This document shows, one piece after another, positions 1 to 11,621 of a stretch of DNA of 64,000 bases. The DNA lies in assembly GCA_025716815.1 (NCBI GenBank), contig JAIXMN010000028.1, forward strand, positions 248,001 to 312,000, written 5' to 3'. The stretch's first letter is position 1. Every line of letters begins with the position of its first letter. This DNA is from Dichotomocladium elegans (taxonomy: Eukaryota > Mucoromycota > Mucoromycetes > Mucorales > Lichtheimiaceae). The notes beneath the pieces were generated by a model, which ran no database searches, was not told the origin of the DNA, and was given only the letters and a program-made list of their open reading frames with translations. Both the position numbers and the translations under genes were made by a program.

Positions 1-30
1 TCTGGAGAAAACAGACATTGGCGTCTGGTC

Positions 31-1268
31 CTAGAATGAAAGCAACAACACCCCGATCTGCACCGTCCTCAACGCCCCCCCCCATCTAACAACGCCTCCA
101 AAAAAGGAAAGGGCAATTGGGTTACCCGGAATGGTATTTCGCGTGCTAATCCAAACGCGGTCTTGGTCCGAATGAGGTGAGACAGGCGGAGCATGGGCTA
201 TTGTTGTTGTAGCACCCAGCCGAGGACTGTCATTGTTAATCGGGTCAGCTTGGCGTACGCCATTGGCGGATTGTTGTGGATAGGAGGAATTAGAGGAGGA
301 GTGGCTTGCTGAATCGGCCTTGACGTTTTGGTCGAGACTCGGCCTCGTTTGAGTGCTGGTGTAACTTGTCCTTGCGGTGACAGGCTCCAGATGACCGTCC
401 TCGTCTGGCCTTTTCGTCAATGCGCTGCTGCTGTCAACAGACGTATGTCGATATGGATGATTTGTCACCGCCATGCTCGCATCGTCACCACCTTTTATGT
501 GTATGTGTTTGTGGGCAATTAAACGCGTCGTTATCGGGCACAGACGCAACATGGAGTTTTTTTTTTTTTTAGCAGATGCTTTCTATTTACCACTCATCGG
601 GGGTATTTCTGTTTACCTTCCTCTTTGCGGATCTCATGAGGGAGTGGACTTGCATCAGGGCTACAGCCGGATTCTGTATTGGGCGTGCCGTTCCACGACG
701 TCTTGCGTGTGTAGACCCCTTTTGACATAAACAGTTGGAAAAAGACTGGATCGAAAATAGGTTGCAGAGCTTTGCTTTTTCTCACCCTGACTGGCCTGTT
801 CCCATTTCCAAGTGTCTTGTGGGTATCGATGGGCTATGGTTCAAAAAGATTAGCCAACGATTGCGACTAAAGCCTTCTTCAAAATAGACAATCCTGTCCT
901 AATTGCCTTTTCTCTCTCTCTCTCTCTCTCCACACAAAAGAAACAGAAAACTAATCTTTACGCTGATTCGACTGATGTTGTAAAACCAAAAGAGGCTGGT
1001 ACAGCTCGTTGGCATGGTCGAAGCTGGTAGGCCGGGTCAAATCAAACGCATTGCGGCCTGGCTTAGTATCTTCTCGATACCGCATGAATTCCTGACTCAT
1101 CGCCGAAGACTGGTCTAAACCAAATATATCGCCATTCTCAACGGCGCCCATGCCATGGTAATCATGATATTGGGGCCTTGCGTTGCCAGCCGAGCCAGCT
1201 TGATGCTCATTCGAGGACTGGTCGAGGCTGTCATGTCTATAGAGGCACGTGCAATTCAGCCCATCCAT
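31..1268 (-). other. Unassigned Ser/Thr/Gln-rich open frames
   Basis: Two minus-strand open frames (1268 to 951 and 552 to 31) encode low-complexity, polar protein rich in Ser, Thr, Asn and Gln. The upstream one ends in a hydrophobic-polar tail before its stop and could be a terminal exon. The lower one has a Ser/Pro-rich stretch typical of disordered regions of fungal regulators. I recognise no domain, and cannot show that the two are joined or even translated. A (TC)n run at about 911-930 separates them. They could be parts of a gene that continues beyond the left edge of the window, or chance frames. Confidence 0.2.
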
Positions 1269-1369
1269 CCCCCCCCACGAAGCGATACCATGCGATTTAA
1301 AAACTTGGATGGACTACTCGAAGGATGTCTCTTACTTGTGGGTATGTTATATTACCTCTGTGGTGATTG

Positions 1370-2817
1370 ATACTTAGGGCTCAGCGCAACGTTGGCTTCT
1401 TCATCATAATAACTCGGGAAGAAACTTGCTGCTTTTCTATAGATATAATCCATTTTCGATACATGGGAAAGGGTATGCGGCAAAAGGCGTGAAAGGTTTT
1501 TCTCATTTCTTTCTGACCTCGATTAACCAACAAGGGTATTCCCAGTTGAAACCTGCCCTCTCACTATCGTGTAGAAGCTACTGGCACACACACACGCACA
1601 CCTAAACAAGTGATGCTTATTCTGACCAATGAATGGGGAAAGCTCTGATGCCCTGGTTCCAATCTACGTATACAAACAAGAACAGCTTATCGAAGCCTTC
1701 AGTTTACGCATCCTCTCTATCCATCCGAGGGGAGGTGGTGCCCACGGGCTGTTCCAAAGAAACGAAAGACCTGCTTAAGGAACTACGGTCCCCTTTGACA
1801 ATCTGTCCATCCGCACCCAACGTCTTTTTTGCTATATTTCATGAGTTAGTCAGCATCGATCAGAATACTAAAAGGAATATGTTGTCCATAACCTTTTTAA
1901 AAAGACAATGGAGCTCTGCTTACCCCGCCAAGGCTTTTTTTATGTTGCAGGCACACCCGCCTTTCAGGCTGTCCAGCTACCTCCAAGTAACTGCTTGGCC
2001 ACAACACACAGTCTGGCAAGAGGAGGTCCACTTTTATGCCGGTCTAATGCGTTGACTACCGAGTAAAGCCAGGGTCTGTTAAATCTTTCGCACTGCTACA
2101 GTAAATGTGTTAGAAAGTTACTGGAATTTCTTCCGGGCTATGTGGAATAGGTTTGCCAATTTTCGATCCATCCTCTCTCTCTCTCACTGTCTCTCTCTCA
2201 TCATGTTACACTTCATGCTAATATAGAATTCATGAGCTTCTTCTACACAAATCAATCCTGTATACGGGCTCATGCCCTTTTCAAGCTTCCTCAAATTTTC
2301 TTGAGCAGTAGAGCTCCTTAAGTTGCTGCAGGATATCGGTTCTAGAATAAGACTCTCCATGTCCTTCATTATGAATGGATGGAAGACCACTTCGTTTTTA
2401 ACCTACTACCAGGTTCGTTTTCATGCTGCGGAGCGCGCTCATCATCGCGCGGTACGGATATTTACGTATTTCCTAGCTGCTCTGCTTGGACTAATGCTCC
2501 CCAAATCACCTTCTCAAACATCAACTTGAGGAAACGTGGTGTTGTCTTGGTCGGTATAGTTGTGTAACTACGTGTAGACTCTACTTCTCTCATCACAGTA
2601 TCTGTATCATAGTCACTGCTAAGAGAGACTACGAAGGTGTTCTATGTTGGAACAAATAGGTTGGAGCATGTCCTCCTCATAAATGACATAGTCCGTAGGT
2701 TCAGGAAAACCGTGTTCATGAACGACATGGCCTTGCCCATCATAAAAGAAAAGGATTCGACATATTGCTTTGTATATCGTCCGTAAAGCTTCCGGGCAAA
2801 TCGACTTTTTTTCAATT
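1370..2817. other. Region without a confident gene
   Basis: No recognisable gene. A plus-strand open frame of 140 codons (1633-2055) has no family resemblance. On the minus strand a stretch at about 2640-2785 reads as a plausible protein segment containing FFYDGQGHVVHEHGFPEP, followed by another open stretch at 2390-2184. These could be exons of an unrecognised gene lying just downstream of GEMIN2, but splice sites and a start could not be settled. There are CT-rich simple repeats at about 2172-2200. Confidence 0.25.
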
Positions 2818-3819
2818 TTAGAAACCGGGATTTATCAGATCAATCTGACCAAAGACTTTAGCAATGATGGTGATAATCATATTCAGTCGGAAGACATGGT
2901 CATCATGGTCTTTTTTCTCATTCCGTGCCTTGATGCATTTCCGAGCCAGGTCGCGCAGAATAGATATATGCTCTGCCGTCATGACCGGATCAAGATAGAG
3001 CAGGAGGGCATAGATCCATAAAGCTTCTGCCTTTGACAGATTGGTGAACCATTCGACGTGATATCGGAGCAGTGCAATGATGTTTGGCTAGATGAGTGTG
3101 GGTGGGAGGAAAGGGTTCCCGTCAGCTCGAGTGTATCTTTCTCGTTGCTTCTATCCCAACCCTGGTTCACCTGTGATAATCTTGCGATGACATTTAGTTC
3201 TTCGCTATCCGGTTCTTTACCATCATTCTCGTACAAGAATGCATGCCAGCCTGCTTTATCGGTTGGCAGGCTTACTTTGGTGGTGACTGATCTTTTTGTT
3301 TCTTGCAAATGCTTATTCGCCATCAGGGTATGTCAATAAATGCTTTTTTTTGTTTGTTCGTTCACAGGTCCACTAAAGTGGGATCCTACCTACCTACCTA
3401 CCTTTTGGTATGACTTGAACGACTCTGCAAACCCCTCTTGCCATGCTGGGTCTGGCAGCACCGCGCACGACGCACTTTGTTGGGTATCAAAAAATCGAAA
3501 CTTTGAAGGCAGCGAGATCGCAGATATGACTTTGGGTGGTGGTGCTGTTATGGTCTGCTTGCATTGTTTGGACTGCTGTCTAATCAACAATACTCGTAAA
3601 GGTCAAAACCGGCGCGACGAGCGATGGCGGCGTTTTCAGCTTGTCTATTTGGTTTATTCTCACTTACCGAACGAGCAGGAGGTAATCTTCGCCAGAGACA
3701 GGTTGTCCATTAACGAGCTCCGGCTCGCTCTTCGAAACGGGTAATGCCGCTTTAAACGAAACGTCGTCATTATTGTCATCATCGTCCTGATCCCGGTAAG
3801 AGAAGATACGGCGACTCAT
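2818..3819 (-). CDS. GEMIN2: Gemin2 / SMN-interacting protein 1 (SIP1) homologue
   Basis: Gemin2 holds the Sm protein pentamer during SMN-dependent assembly of spliceosomal snRNPs in the cytoplasm. Four exons on the minus strand (3819-3668, 3579-3402, 3311-3171, 3087-2818) join in frame to 246 residues, near the usual 250-280. Seen in the sequence: an early GQPVSGEDYLLLVR segment (the family has a GEEYL-type motif), a central FAESFKSYQK and LPTDKAGWHAFLY stretch matching the family's 'LP..ddegW..F' region, and a C-terminal helical block with LWIYALLLYLD, LRDLARKCIKAR and a final FGQIDLINPGF, which match conserved Gemin2 helices. The start is the ATG of MSRRIFSY; an in-frame ATG lies further upstream but would run into the shared promoter. 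The gene is divergent from BCD1. Budding yeasts keep only a weak counterpart (Brr1), so a clear Gemin2 suggests an early-diverging lineage. Confidence 0.85.
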
Positions 3820-3975
3820 TTCACTATTGTATACCGGAAAAGAGTTTTGGGGGGTTGGGGGAGGTGAGAGTGCAGAAGCGGAGCGATAAAGCAAAGCTTT
3901 CCTTTTCTCATTTTTTACCAGGACGGTCACGATCGGCTTTATTCCGATCAGAACGCTTTTACTGTCATTGGTGTC
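3820..3975. promoter_or_regulatory. Shared divergent promoter of GEMIN2 and BCD1
   Basis: Only 156 bases separate the two proposed start codons, which point away from each other, so both genes must take their promoters from this stretch or from each other's 5' ends. It holds a G-rich run (about 3847-3866), an A/T-rich stretch, and no obvious TATA box. That one region drives both genes is inferred from geometry alone. Confidence 0.5.
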
Positions 3976-5361
3976 ATGGATAACAGCTCTCCCTCCGATA
4001 TAGCAGCAGCTATTGATTCACGCACTGATCCGCTTTGCCAGGTATGCAACACGCAAGTTAGCAAGTACACATGCCCGCGCTGCCAAATGCGCACTTGTTC
4101 TGTTGCTTGCGTCAAACAGCATAAACAGGACAACAACTGTTCGGGTGAACGTAGCAAGACCCACTTTGTTGCACGGGATCAGTATAATTATTCAACCATG
4201 ATGAGCGGTGAGTGTTTCTCTCTCTTTTCTTTTTCCCCTTCTCACCCTTTGTGGTACACCTTACCGAACTATGATGTTCGAACGTCCAGACGGGTTGACC
4301 TGAACTCACCACTGCTGTGCCGCTGGTGACAGACTATGTATATCTGGAAGATGTGGGCCGACAAAGCGATACGCTTATACGCGAACGAATGCGTTCAGAC
4401 GCGCTTGAACCAAGACAAAAGGTCTTCCGCGACCGAGCACTTTTGAAAAAGATACGGTTTACGGGAGTGGATTATGATATGCTGCCGGTCGGCATGTCAC
4501 GGCACAAGATCAATCAGACAAATTATAGCACAAAGTATGTTCTTTCTTCCTCCTTCGTTTCCTATGCAAGTTTGTGGTTTCTCATCGATTTTCCTTCACT
4601 TGGGAAACGATCAGTTTTCACACGATCTTTTGGACCATCGAATGCTTCTTCTGCAGACATGGCAAGGTAGAACGAATCGTTGAACATTCGTAAGTAGAGA
4701 GATAGGAAAAAAGAAAAGGGGCCGTGTGAATAGTACGGGCGAGGGAACACACCCATTGATATTCAAGACGATAATCCACAGGTTTCCGAGCAGTCGGCCC
4801 TTACGATCGTTTTTTGACAACTTACTAATATCGGAGCATCCGCAAGGCAAAGGCTCCTTTTCTACCTATCGTTATCAAGTCCGCGATTTCGTCGAGGCTG
4901 GGATTGACCAGTTTGTGGTTGGACTCAAAAAGCCGCATGGTCCGAAGAACACCTATGTTGATTTGACACCCCATCTGAATCGATTTTTCAAGGATATTCT
5001 TCGTGGTGAACGGATCATCGAATTCCCGACGCTCTACATATGGTTGCAAGGCGAGGTGGATGAGGGAGCAACCCTTGTAGAAAAAACTTTTGTTGATCCT
5101 CCACGTCGAGGTGACCAGCAGCGGGGAGTATCTAGAGATGAGGAAAGCAAAGAAGCATCCCCGATAGTGGAAGACACGCAGGATCAGGTGGACGATGGCA
5201 AAGAGGAGGTGGAAGATGAAGAAGAAGATGAGGAGGAGAGCTCTGATGATGAGGAAGACATGAGCGAAGAAGAAATACCTGAACGGCCGATTTTGGCGCA
5301 GAAGGATGATGACAGCCAACAGGCCGATGGGGAGACTTTGTTGCCAACGGATGTTCAATAA
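3976..5361 (+). CDS. BCD1: HIT-type zinc-finger box C/D snoRNP assembly factor (Bcd1/ZNHIT6)
   Basis: Bcd1 is an essential nuclear factor for stability and assembly of box C/D snoRNPs. Four exons (3976-4207, 4333-4534, 4615-4689, 4782-5361) join in frame to 362 residues. The N-terminus carries a zf-HIT module: CQVCNTQVSKYTCPRC followed by CSVACVKQHK and a final Cys (about residues 21-56). Next come the family's DYVYLEDV region and the basic KKIRFTGVDYDMLPVGMSRH segment, then a WTIE core block whose third exon makes sense only after splicing. The last 60 or so residues are a long Glu/Asp run, unusually acidic but common at the tails of nucleolar proteins. Introns are 80 to 125 bases with gtgagt, gtatgt and gtaagt donors. 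It lies head to head with GEMIN2. Confidence 0.9.
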
Positions 5362-5546
5362 ATTATGGTTAGCATTGATACTCGGACATTGCTGGGCCAT
5401 TGATCCTCCTGCCTTCAACAGCAGGCGATTTGCGCACATAGATTATTCGCGCGCATGATAATTTTTGAAGAGCGCTTTTCGCCCTTTCTCTTTTTTTTTT
5501 CAGAGAACGGGGAGACAGAAATCCTTATCTCCACTTTGGACGACCA

Positions 5547-7393
5547 TGGAGGTTGACGACAGCAAAGGCATTGCTCTTAGGCGACACTATGCGAATTATA
5601 AGGCATCAGCAGTTAAAATAGGGCTAGAGGAGGCACAGGTACCCAGCACCAGCGACTACTGCAATGCGCGATCCTTTAGTTACAAAAGGGAGAGGCTCAC
5701 AGCGCTTTTTCAAAGGTGCAATACGCGACGATTGAATGTAATGATCTCGGTACCGAACGTTGGAAATTGTAATTAGGAATGCCGGAGGTGGAGGGAAACA
5801 AAGGAGTAGGGATAGACGTCGATGATCAGCATAGACGTACCAGGAAAAGAGGAGATCTATACGGGAACACCAAGCGAAGCTCACAGATGCCGAACGGCAA
5901 CAAGCGATATGCTCCGCGAGTTTTATTATAGTCAGACGATCAACAGCCGTTTTACGCATCAGCCCGATGACGCCGGACGATTCATTCGATCTGCTTCGCA
6001 AATCCTCCGCAACGAATCATTCCTGCATGATCACGCGCAAGAAGTAGTGGCTGTGCTTGATTTGTTCAATGAGCTGGAAGATCAAGACCCGCTGCGGCAA
6101 GGCACGCTTCAGGTAGAAAATGGGGATTTGGCTGTTTTATTACATAGATGAATATTTTTCACGCGCATAGGACGTGTACGATGCCTTTATCCATCTGCAA
6201 ACGCGGTGTGAGATCATACGGTGCATCGTGCAATATGATCCCTTGAGTATCCCCGAGGTCCGGGCCGATAACATGTATTCTGTGTGGCAATCATTGACAA
6301 GGGGAACTGAATTAGATTACTGAACGACTCTACGAGAGCGCGGGCCGCCTACTGCCATCTAAATATCAAATCTATCTAAGGTGGAAAATGAGAAAAGAAA
6401 GATCCGAAACGTGCTATCTCCGAGACTCACACACGAAAGCGGATAGTGAGATGATCTATACAGTTGTCCAAGAACATCCGTCCTACGCAGCGCGTGTGCG
6501 CTTTGAGCTTGTTGGAAGACAACTGCTGCCAGAGCTGATCACAAGGCTGACGGTCATTTATTGTGGGGACGAAATTGATTTTCTCAACGGGGTATTTCAC
6601 GGCCTTCCATCATGGTTCATGGCGCAATCGTCCAATAGTGTGAAACATTTTATGCGGATCAAGAACAAGATCTTTGAGGAGATCGAGCGTGGATCGGTAA
6701 GATAGATGGGGATGAAAAAGCGGGAAGGTAGAATCAACGGCCGGCGAGGTACCGGCATGCCAGGTCCTAATGACAGGAGGTGGATTCAGTTGAACGACAA
6801 AGAAAACAAAGTAGAGTTAGCGATGGCCATCCGTGCATTGGCAGGTCTCACGGGATATTTAGGGATTAAGCTTACAGAAGAGGAGGTTTCAAAAGCTCTA
6901 AAAATTCTTCAGGCACCCCAACCAGAAAGGTAACTTACCTGTTCATTCAAGATGATATTAAAGAACTCACACCATTTTCATCTAGAATTGTCAAACTGCT
7001 ATTGAGCCTCATCCTCGTCGCTTCCGACCAAGCTATCCGTTTACAGGTAAGTTACAGCTATACGCAACGCATAGCGCGTGGCAAGAAAAGAGAGGCCCTC
7101 CCCCATCCTACTAACGCCATTATAGCGTGACTTTATCAACGTGATCACACATCTTCTCCGGTCCAGCATATCAGAAATGCCCATGCTCATGATGGTCTAC
7201 TTTCAAACGGACCAGTTTGGACAGATCGAAAGCATGGCTCGTTCCATCCTAGACATGCACGTTGCGATACGTAAGTCGGTCATATGGAAGCAACGCATAT
7301 AGAAAATACCGACTAATGTTATTTTCTCCTTTAGCCAAGCTTGGACTCTTTGAGATGCAGAAATTGTTTAGATCCATACAACAGAGCGCATAG
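5547..7393 (+). CDS. INTS2: Integrator complex subunit 2 (INTS2) homologue, short at the C-terminus
   Basis: INTS2 is a scaffold subunit of Integrator, the nuclear complex that cleaves snRNA and nascent RNA polymerase II transcripts. The recognisable part is the last five exons. A segment with LLPELITRLTVIYCG is followed by ALAGLTGYLGIKLTEEEVSK (family: 'C.l.GIaGlk.tEeE...LL'), then SEMPMLMMVYFQTDQ, SILDMHVAI and a final KLFRSIQQSA, which aligns in order with the family's 'GEMLLLmAiyFHsnQ', 'STLGMKI.I' and 'MKtIFTQ'. The last junction (intron 7270-7334) joins cleanly to TAG at 7391. Animal INTS2 runs to about 1,200 residues; this frame stops at a point corresponding to roughly its first half, and the convergent CWH43 begins 470 bases later. 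The 5' exons are uncertain. An in-frame TAG at 6703 is avoided only by a weak-donor intron (about 6689-6763), so a decaying gene is possible. Confidence 0.65.
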
Positions 7394-7862
7394 ACAATGG
7401 ATCGAAAAGCCACGTCTGCCCTGCTGGTAGCCCCCCCCCACACACACACACACGAACACGAGATTCAATGGCCAAGTAAAATGCCTGGCTCGGCTAACTC
7501 ATAAATAAACAAAAGAGAGAGAGGACAGGAAATCAAGTCATTCCAGGCAGATGCTACATATTGCGTGATGTACTGTATTATGCGAAACCAATGTTGCCAC
7601 GGGACCGCGGCCTTGTTCGTATCTGTACGAGTGCGAACTATAACGGCCTGCGAGAAAGTTTGATGATGGTTCATAGTTACAAACTTCGGCCCATGAAAAT
7701 CAGGGAAGGGATGTGTGCTTAGGTCATTGTATCGAGACTATATGCGAATGGTGTACTTTTCGATTATCTTACAATATAGACAGTCATATGAATGTTCGCC
7801 ACACCATCACATTGGGATATAGATTATTACGATGATTATTTTTTAAAATGTAAATTTCTTCC
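7394..7862. other. Convergent intergenic region
   Basis: This stretch lies between the stop of the INTS2 homologue and the stop of CWH43. It holds a C-run followed by a (CA)n repeat (about 7433-7453) and A/T-rich sequence near 7830-7860 that could serve as the 3' end signals of the two genes. I found no coding continuation of INTS2 in any frame. Confidence 0.5.
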
Positions 7863-10216
7863 CTAATGGACATAGTACCGAGGTTCGTCAAAAACATGAT
7901 ATCTGTGTCCACGCACACCTGGGTCTCGGAACATAGCAGGATAACGAAGATCTGGCGGCACCTGGGATTCGTCTACTCGTTCATAGGATGCTTTCCAATA
8001 ATCGCGGGGACTGTCGACAACCTGGAACTTGCCACTCTGAATTTCAGTGTCGGTGATCTTGCCATGGCTGATGCGTGCATAACCAACACGTCGCAGTCCT
8101 CGGTAACCGATGTATTGACACCAGCGGTCCCAGTCAGTAGGATCGACATCGTTCATGTCGCCGTCATCAAATAAAGTGTAATAAAGAGGCTGCTGCGGTT
8201 TTGTCACCACATATCCAAGGAAGACCAGTGGATTTGAACTGGCACGCATAATGCGAGCGAGCTCGGTCGTCTGCTGCCGACGGTCCTCGGGGTTCTCCTC
8301 CTGACCATTGTGACTCACAATAAAGTCGACGGGCTGACCATACACATCCAGCGTCGCATGAATAGCACACGCAAGCTCTCCATCGGGAGACGGCAGGAGA
8401 TGATGAGTCGACTCGATGATGGGGAACTTGGAGAGCATTAAACAGCCCCAAGTGTGTTTCATCGAAGCCGGTCCCTGAGAAGCGACGAGAAATATCAATA
8501 AACTGTTCTATTATGTTGTATCGGTACCTGGAACTTACATAGTCAACGTAGTACCCCAAGTCCTCCGCGATAAATTGAGCCCAGTCACGATTGCCCATGA
8601 TGATTCGCATGGTGTCTGATTCGAGGAGACCTACGGTGCCACGACAGTTGAGCAAATCGGGCTTAGCAGCAAGATCTCCAAGTCACCTATAACTTACCAA
8701 TCACATCCATTTCGAGATCACGAATCACGTCACGCATACGGACTTCACTGGCCCACATATAATCATCCAACGCAAAGTGGATAGTCCAAATACCGGCAGT
8801 GAAGGCCTTCTCTGCGGGGTGGTAAGGTGCTGGTGTCTTGGCAGTCATGCGGCGTTGGATGGCAATCGCAGCAGAGACAACAACAGACCCAATGATCGCT
8901 AGACGGCTGAGGGAGCGCGCTGTCTTCACAACATGCAGTTGAACCATCTTTTTGAATTGGCTGTCCAGTGACGCTTGCTTGTTGGCATTAGCAACTCCAA
9001 GTCCAATGAGGAGCATCAGAGTACCCAAGATCCAGTTGGTACGCTCACGCGCATAAACGCCACCGGGAACGAACTCATAAGCAACCACCCATACATGGGC
9101 AAGGCACAAGACATTATACACAAGAAAGCCGGTAAAGAGGGTCTTAAAGGGAGGGTGGGTAGTGATGGCGCGGACAGTGGCAGGCATGATCGACATGAGA
9201 TAGAAACCGAGAACGAGACCAGCATAAAATCCGGTCCAACCAGAAAATAGATAGAAAGCGGCACATGCAACACATCCAACACCATACCAGGCCATGCTCG
9301 TCGTAAGTCTGCGCATCGAAGAAACCAGCAGTCCTGCGCCAAGAGCTGCAATCGTCGCCACACCCCATGGAATTGGCTCGGGGCCATAGTTAGGGTAGCC
9401 GTCCACAGTCCAACGCATGATAGTCGAGGAATCAGAGAACATTGAATGAAGAGCGAAAAGGACGGCACCGAAGCCTGCAGAGGCCATGAACCAACTGCTT
9501 GTTTTTTCAACAGCACGCCCAGGAGATTCGGGTGATGCGCTTGACAAATCATGCTCAATCCGGGACTGGGGCGCTGGCGAAGTAGAATCGCGGACTAAGA
9601 CCTCAATTGAGGCGACGATACCAAGAGCAATACCGATCTCGTTGCGTCCGCCATTAGCAGCGTGCATAATGGGCCAGATCGGGTTCTCGGTCCACCAGGC
9701 CATTTTAACAACATTGTGAAGCACCAGGCCAACACCCCATATCAGAATTGAACGTTCCAAACTGCCAATACGGGTACGTGCCTCATACCAAGTTGCAACC
9801 CACGTGATGATATTGATTCCAAGGCCGATGGCAGTCAGCGACAAACGCCAGACGGGATCTTGATATAAAAATGAAGCGGTGCCGACCAGCGACAAGAGAT
9901 GGAAAACACCACGGTATTTTGCAATGAGAACACGCAGGGGACGGATACCCAGCACGACAGGTGCAAGCGTGATCAAGAGGAATGCTTCATATCCTGAGAT
10001 ACCCATGTACCACAATGGAAAGTACCTGGCAATGGTTGTGGTCGTGTACACTTCTTTAGCTGAGAGCGTTCAGCCTCTCTTCCCCCTCACTCACTCACAC
10101 ACTGGATTGTTATCTGCTTACCAAATAAGGAGCGCCAGTGAGGTCAGCTGCGACCAGAATACAAACGCTGAATACACACAGTTTTTGTCAACCCTCTGGA
10201 GGAGACCAAATGACAT
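7863..10216 (-). CDS. CWH43: Cwh43 C-terminal half: GPI-lipid remodelling (PGAP2IP-like) membrane protein with endonuclease/phosphatase-fold domain
   Basis: Cwh43 acts in the secretory pathway in exchanging the lipid of GPI anchors for ceramide. Here the first exon (from 10216) reads MSFGLLQRVD and FVFWSQLTSLALLIW, and splices (intron about 10124-10029) to YFPLWYMGISGYEAF, a hallmark of the family. About ten hydrophobic membrane segments follow, then TIHFALDDYMWASEVRMRDV, an EDLGYYVDYV exon and a luminal domain of the exo/endonuclease/phosphatase fold with FIVSHNGQEENPEDRRQQ, DWDRWCQYIGYRGL and a terminal GHRYHVFDEPRYY. The three last introns are short. An in-frame stop lies just upstream of the chosen ATG, so this half could start here as its own gene. 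It could equally be the continuation of the neighbouring N-terminal half through a 383-base intron. Confidence 0.8.
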
Positions 10217-10560
10217 ATATATCAGGAAATTTTACCAAGATAGGATTCAGAAATATATCCACGCAGGGAAATCAAGGTACGCAATAGCGAGGGCGAAATG
10301 GCATCTTCAGGGCTAAATCGAATAGTGTAAGTATTTCACTACTCGTACTCGCCTCTTTTTGCTTGCTTACCTCGCAACCATTGCTGAACTGAAATTACAT
10401 GCAAATATATAAAAAATAAGGAATAAAAAGGTCAAAATTATATTGCGTCCAAATGATAGAATGATCCAGGTTTTTCCGCTTTCTCTCTTTGTACACGCTC
10501 ATTCATAGACGCCCCATCACCCACACTCTCTCTTTCTTTGCGTGTGTGTCTCATTAGATG

Positions 10561-11621
10561 CTAGACGATGGCATACCCTTCCTTCGTGATTGGCACAGAA
10601 ATGGCGTGGCCTCCTGATACGTCGATCAGCGCAAGTTCGAACGTTTGGAAGTCAAGCATAGTCACGGCATCAAAGGCGACATCGTAGAGGATCAATGACC
10701 ACTCAAAAAATGCATACGTGGTATAAGCTGATGGGTTGAATCATTTGGTTAATGCCCTTTATATTTTTGTTACCGTCGCATAATAGTTACCTCCAGGCAC
10801 ACGATGTATTTTGTGCTGCAAAAAGTAATAAATCATAGGGGGCAAGGTCGTGAAGAAGGCGCCGGTGAAGATGCGGCGCCATTTTATGGCTTGTACATTG
10901 TTGCTTGGACTGGTATAAAGGACGCCAAGTTGCCATGGAAGAGTACAAACCAAGTAGAGGATCATGGTGACATCGTGGGTGAGATGGTCGTCGGTGGAGG
11001 TGATGTAAACCCAACCGCCGCAGGCCACGGTGCGGACGAGGCCGACAATCAGCAAAAACATGCCAAAGCCGCGGGAACTAGTGAATGCGGTACGTGTGGT
11101 ATAAAAATACCACAGAATGACGAGAGCGAACCGAGGACCCGAGGTAAGTGCAATGAGAATTTGGAAAATGGCACGAGCAGGATAGCGATCGCCTGTTGTG
11201 GCGCTTACGCTAGGGAACCATTCCTAACATCAAAGTTAGGCCCATTTTTTATATCGCTCGGCCTATTTTTTTTGCTTACATCGGGATAGCCAAAATATTC
11301 GTTTTGTACAATCTTGTAGTAATGGGTGTAGCAGCCTACCAACAGGGCAACAAAGAATGCACCTTTTTGACCATCAAAGGGTTAGTCAGTGAACTCGAAA
11401 AAAAGAAGGAAGATGCACGCTGAATGAGCCACTTACTATACCCAAAGAGGGTGTGTGCGTAGGACACGTATTTGGCGCCAAACTGCAACACACGCAGAGG
11501 ATAAGTGTGAGATGAACCGAGCTTGCTTAATGCACAGCTTGATGACTTGCTCCCCCCGTACCTTTGTCACCACCGTCGGTTGTGGATCAACTGCGGCTGA
11601 AAAATTCGACTTTTCAGCCAT
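10561..11621 (-). CDS. CWH43: Cwh43 N-terminal half: Frag1/DRAM/Sfk1 (PGAP2-like) domain
   Basis: This is the PGAP2-like part of the GPI-lipid remodelling system, a six-helix membrane domain. Exons on the minus strand read MAEKSNFSAAVDPQPTVVTK, then KYVSYAHTLFGYSAFFVALL, then HYYKIVQNEYFGYPD joined to EWFPSVSATTGDRYPAR, the family signature, followed by GLVRTVACGGWVYITSTDDH and a last exon with YTTYAFFEWSLILYDVAFDA. That final segment normally precedes the linker to the C-terminal half of Cwh43. Translation ends at TAG 10563-10561 after KEGYAIV. A gtatgc donor inside the last codons could instead splice in the correct phase to the downstream half (intron 10576-10194). Introns elsewhere in the window are mostly 50-110 bases, so both readings stay open. 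Confidence 0.8.

Noticed and set aside
4825..5439. 204-codon minus-strand frame
   Set aside because: Opposite the last BCD1 exon; its Phe/Leu-rich content comes from the reverse of Glu/Asp codons.
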